In this document: positions 5,957 through 6,178 of the stretch, piece after piece
Layout of the letters: each line of letters opens with the position of its first letter
Position numbering within the stretch: position 1 is the stretch's first letter
The notes under the pieces: generated by a model
The model's input: the letters and a program-made list of their open reading frames with translations, nothing else
What the model was told of the DNA's origin: nothing
Database searches by the model: none
NCBI GenBank assembly: GCA_019239815.1
Contig: JAFAZL010000459.1
Span: 1-6,178, forward strand
Direction of reading: 5' to 3'
Origin: Acidobacteriota bacterium
Lineage (GTDB): Bacteria; Acidobacteriota; Terriglobia; Acidoferrales; UBA7541
DNA length: 6,178 nt
Program-made: the position numbers and the translations under genes

Positions 5957-6178
5957 ATGTTTCGGCAATGGATCGGCGAGACCAGCGACGCCTTAGTCAG
6001 CGTCTTCTTCCCGGCCGGCTGTCGCCTTTGCGAGCGCCTGCTGACCCGCGCCTCCCGCCTGCCGATTTGTGAAGAATGCATGGGCGCGTTCCCGGCGCTG
6101 CCAGCTCGCGTTTGCGCGACTTGTGGGTCGCCCGCGCTGCCAGCGACTACGTTAGATGGAAGCGCAACCGGCACGGCC
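5957..6178 (+). CDS. comF: ComF-family protein (N-terminal part; 3' end outside window)
   Basis: Only the first 74 residues are visible and the frame is still open at the window edge. They show the N-terminal zinc-ribbon region of ComF proteins: a hydrophobic start ending LVSVFFPAGC, then three CxxC pairs at C22/C25, C38/C41 and C53/C56, with the ICEEC...LP...CATCG layout typical of the family. The phosphoribosyltransferase-like domain that should follow lies beyond the window. ComF proteins act in the cytoplasm in natural transformation, helping handle incoming single-stranded DNA; many family members have not been tested. The ATG at 5957 has no clear Shine-Dalgarno and no in-frame alternative start lies close upstream. 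A TATATA -10-like hexamer sits at 5928-5933, and two palindromes lie further upstream. Family assignment is good; function in competence here is inferred. Confidence 0.82.
   Translation, partial: MFRQWIGETSDALVSVFFPAGCRLCERLLTRASRLPICEECMGAFPALPARVCATCGSPALPATTLDGSATGTA

Overview
The window looks like ordinary chromosome from a Gram-negative bacterium with fairly high G+C, most probably an acidobacterium (Acidobacteriota). That guess rests on the outer-membrane FadL-type porin, the GC-leaning codon usage and the general look of the proteins; no rRNA or other decisive marker is present. There are six protein genes, two of them cut by the window edges. I see no mobile element, CRISPR array, tRNA or rRNA.

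Layout. The + strand opens with the 3' part of an HD-domain/HD-GYP-type signalling protein (1-1191), followed 46 bases later by a FadL/OmpP1-family outer-membrane transporter (1238-2557); the two are probably co-transcribed. A convergent intergenic region (2558-2801) carries one hairpin terminator for each direction. On the - strand lie a 43-residue, strongly basic small protein (2802-2933) and, upstream of it, a KimA-like APC-superfamily permease, probably a potassium importer (3064-5034). A 403-base divergent region (5035-5437) holds a candidate promoter for each direction. On the + strand a compact DksA/TraR-type zinc-finger regulator (5438-5791) ends in a good intrinsic terminator. A ComF-family gene begins at 5957 and runs off the right edge.

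How the genes relate. I see no single pathway. The themes are housekeeping and signalling: a probable cyclic-di-GMP or nucleotide phosphohydrolase, hydrophobic-compound uptake across the outer membrane, K+ import, stringent-response control of transcription, and DNA uptake. 

The points worth a second look are small. They are: an HD protein whose two domains have decayed in complementary ways; a six-codon reading frame whose stop overlaps the start of the SD-less permease gene; two near-adjacent palindromes between the DksA-like and ComF-like genes, one matching the TGGT-N3-ACCA core of FadR-type operators; and the small basic protein behind the permease. I found no convincing undescribed multi-gene system.
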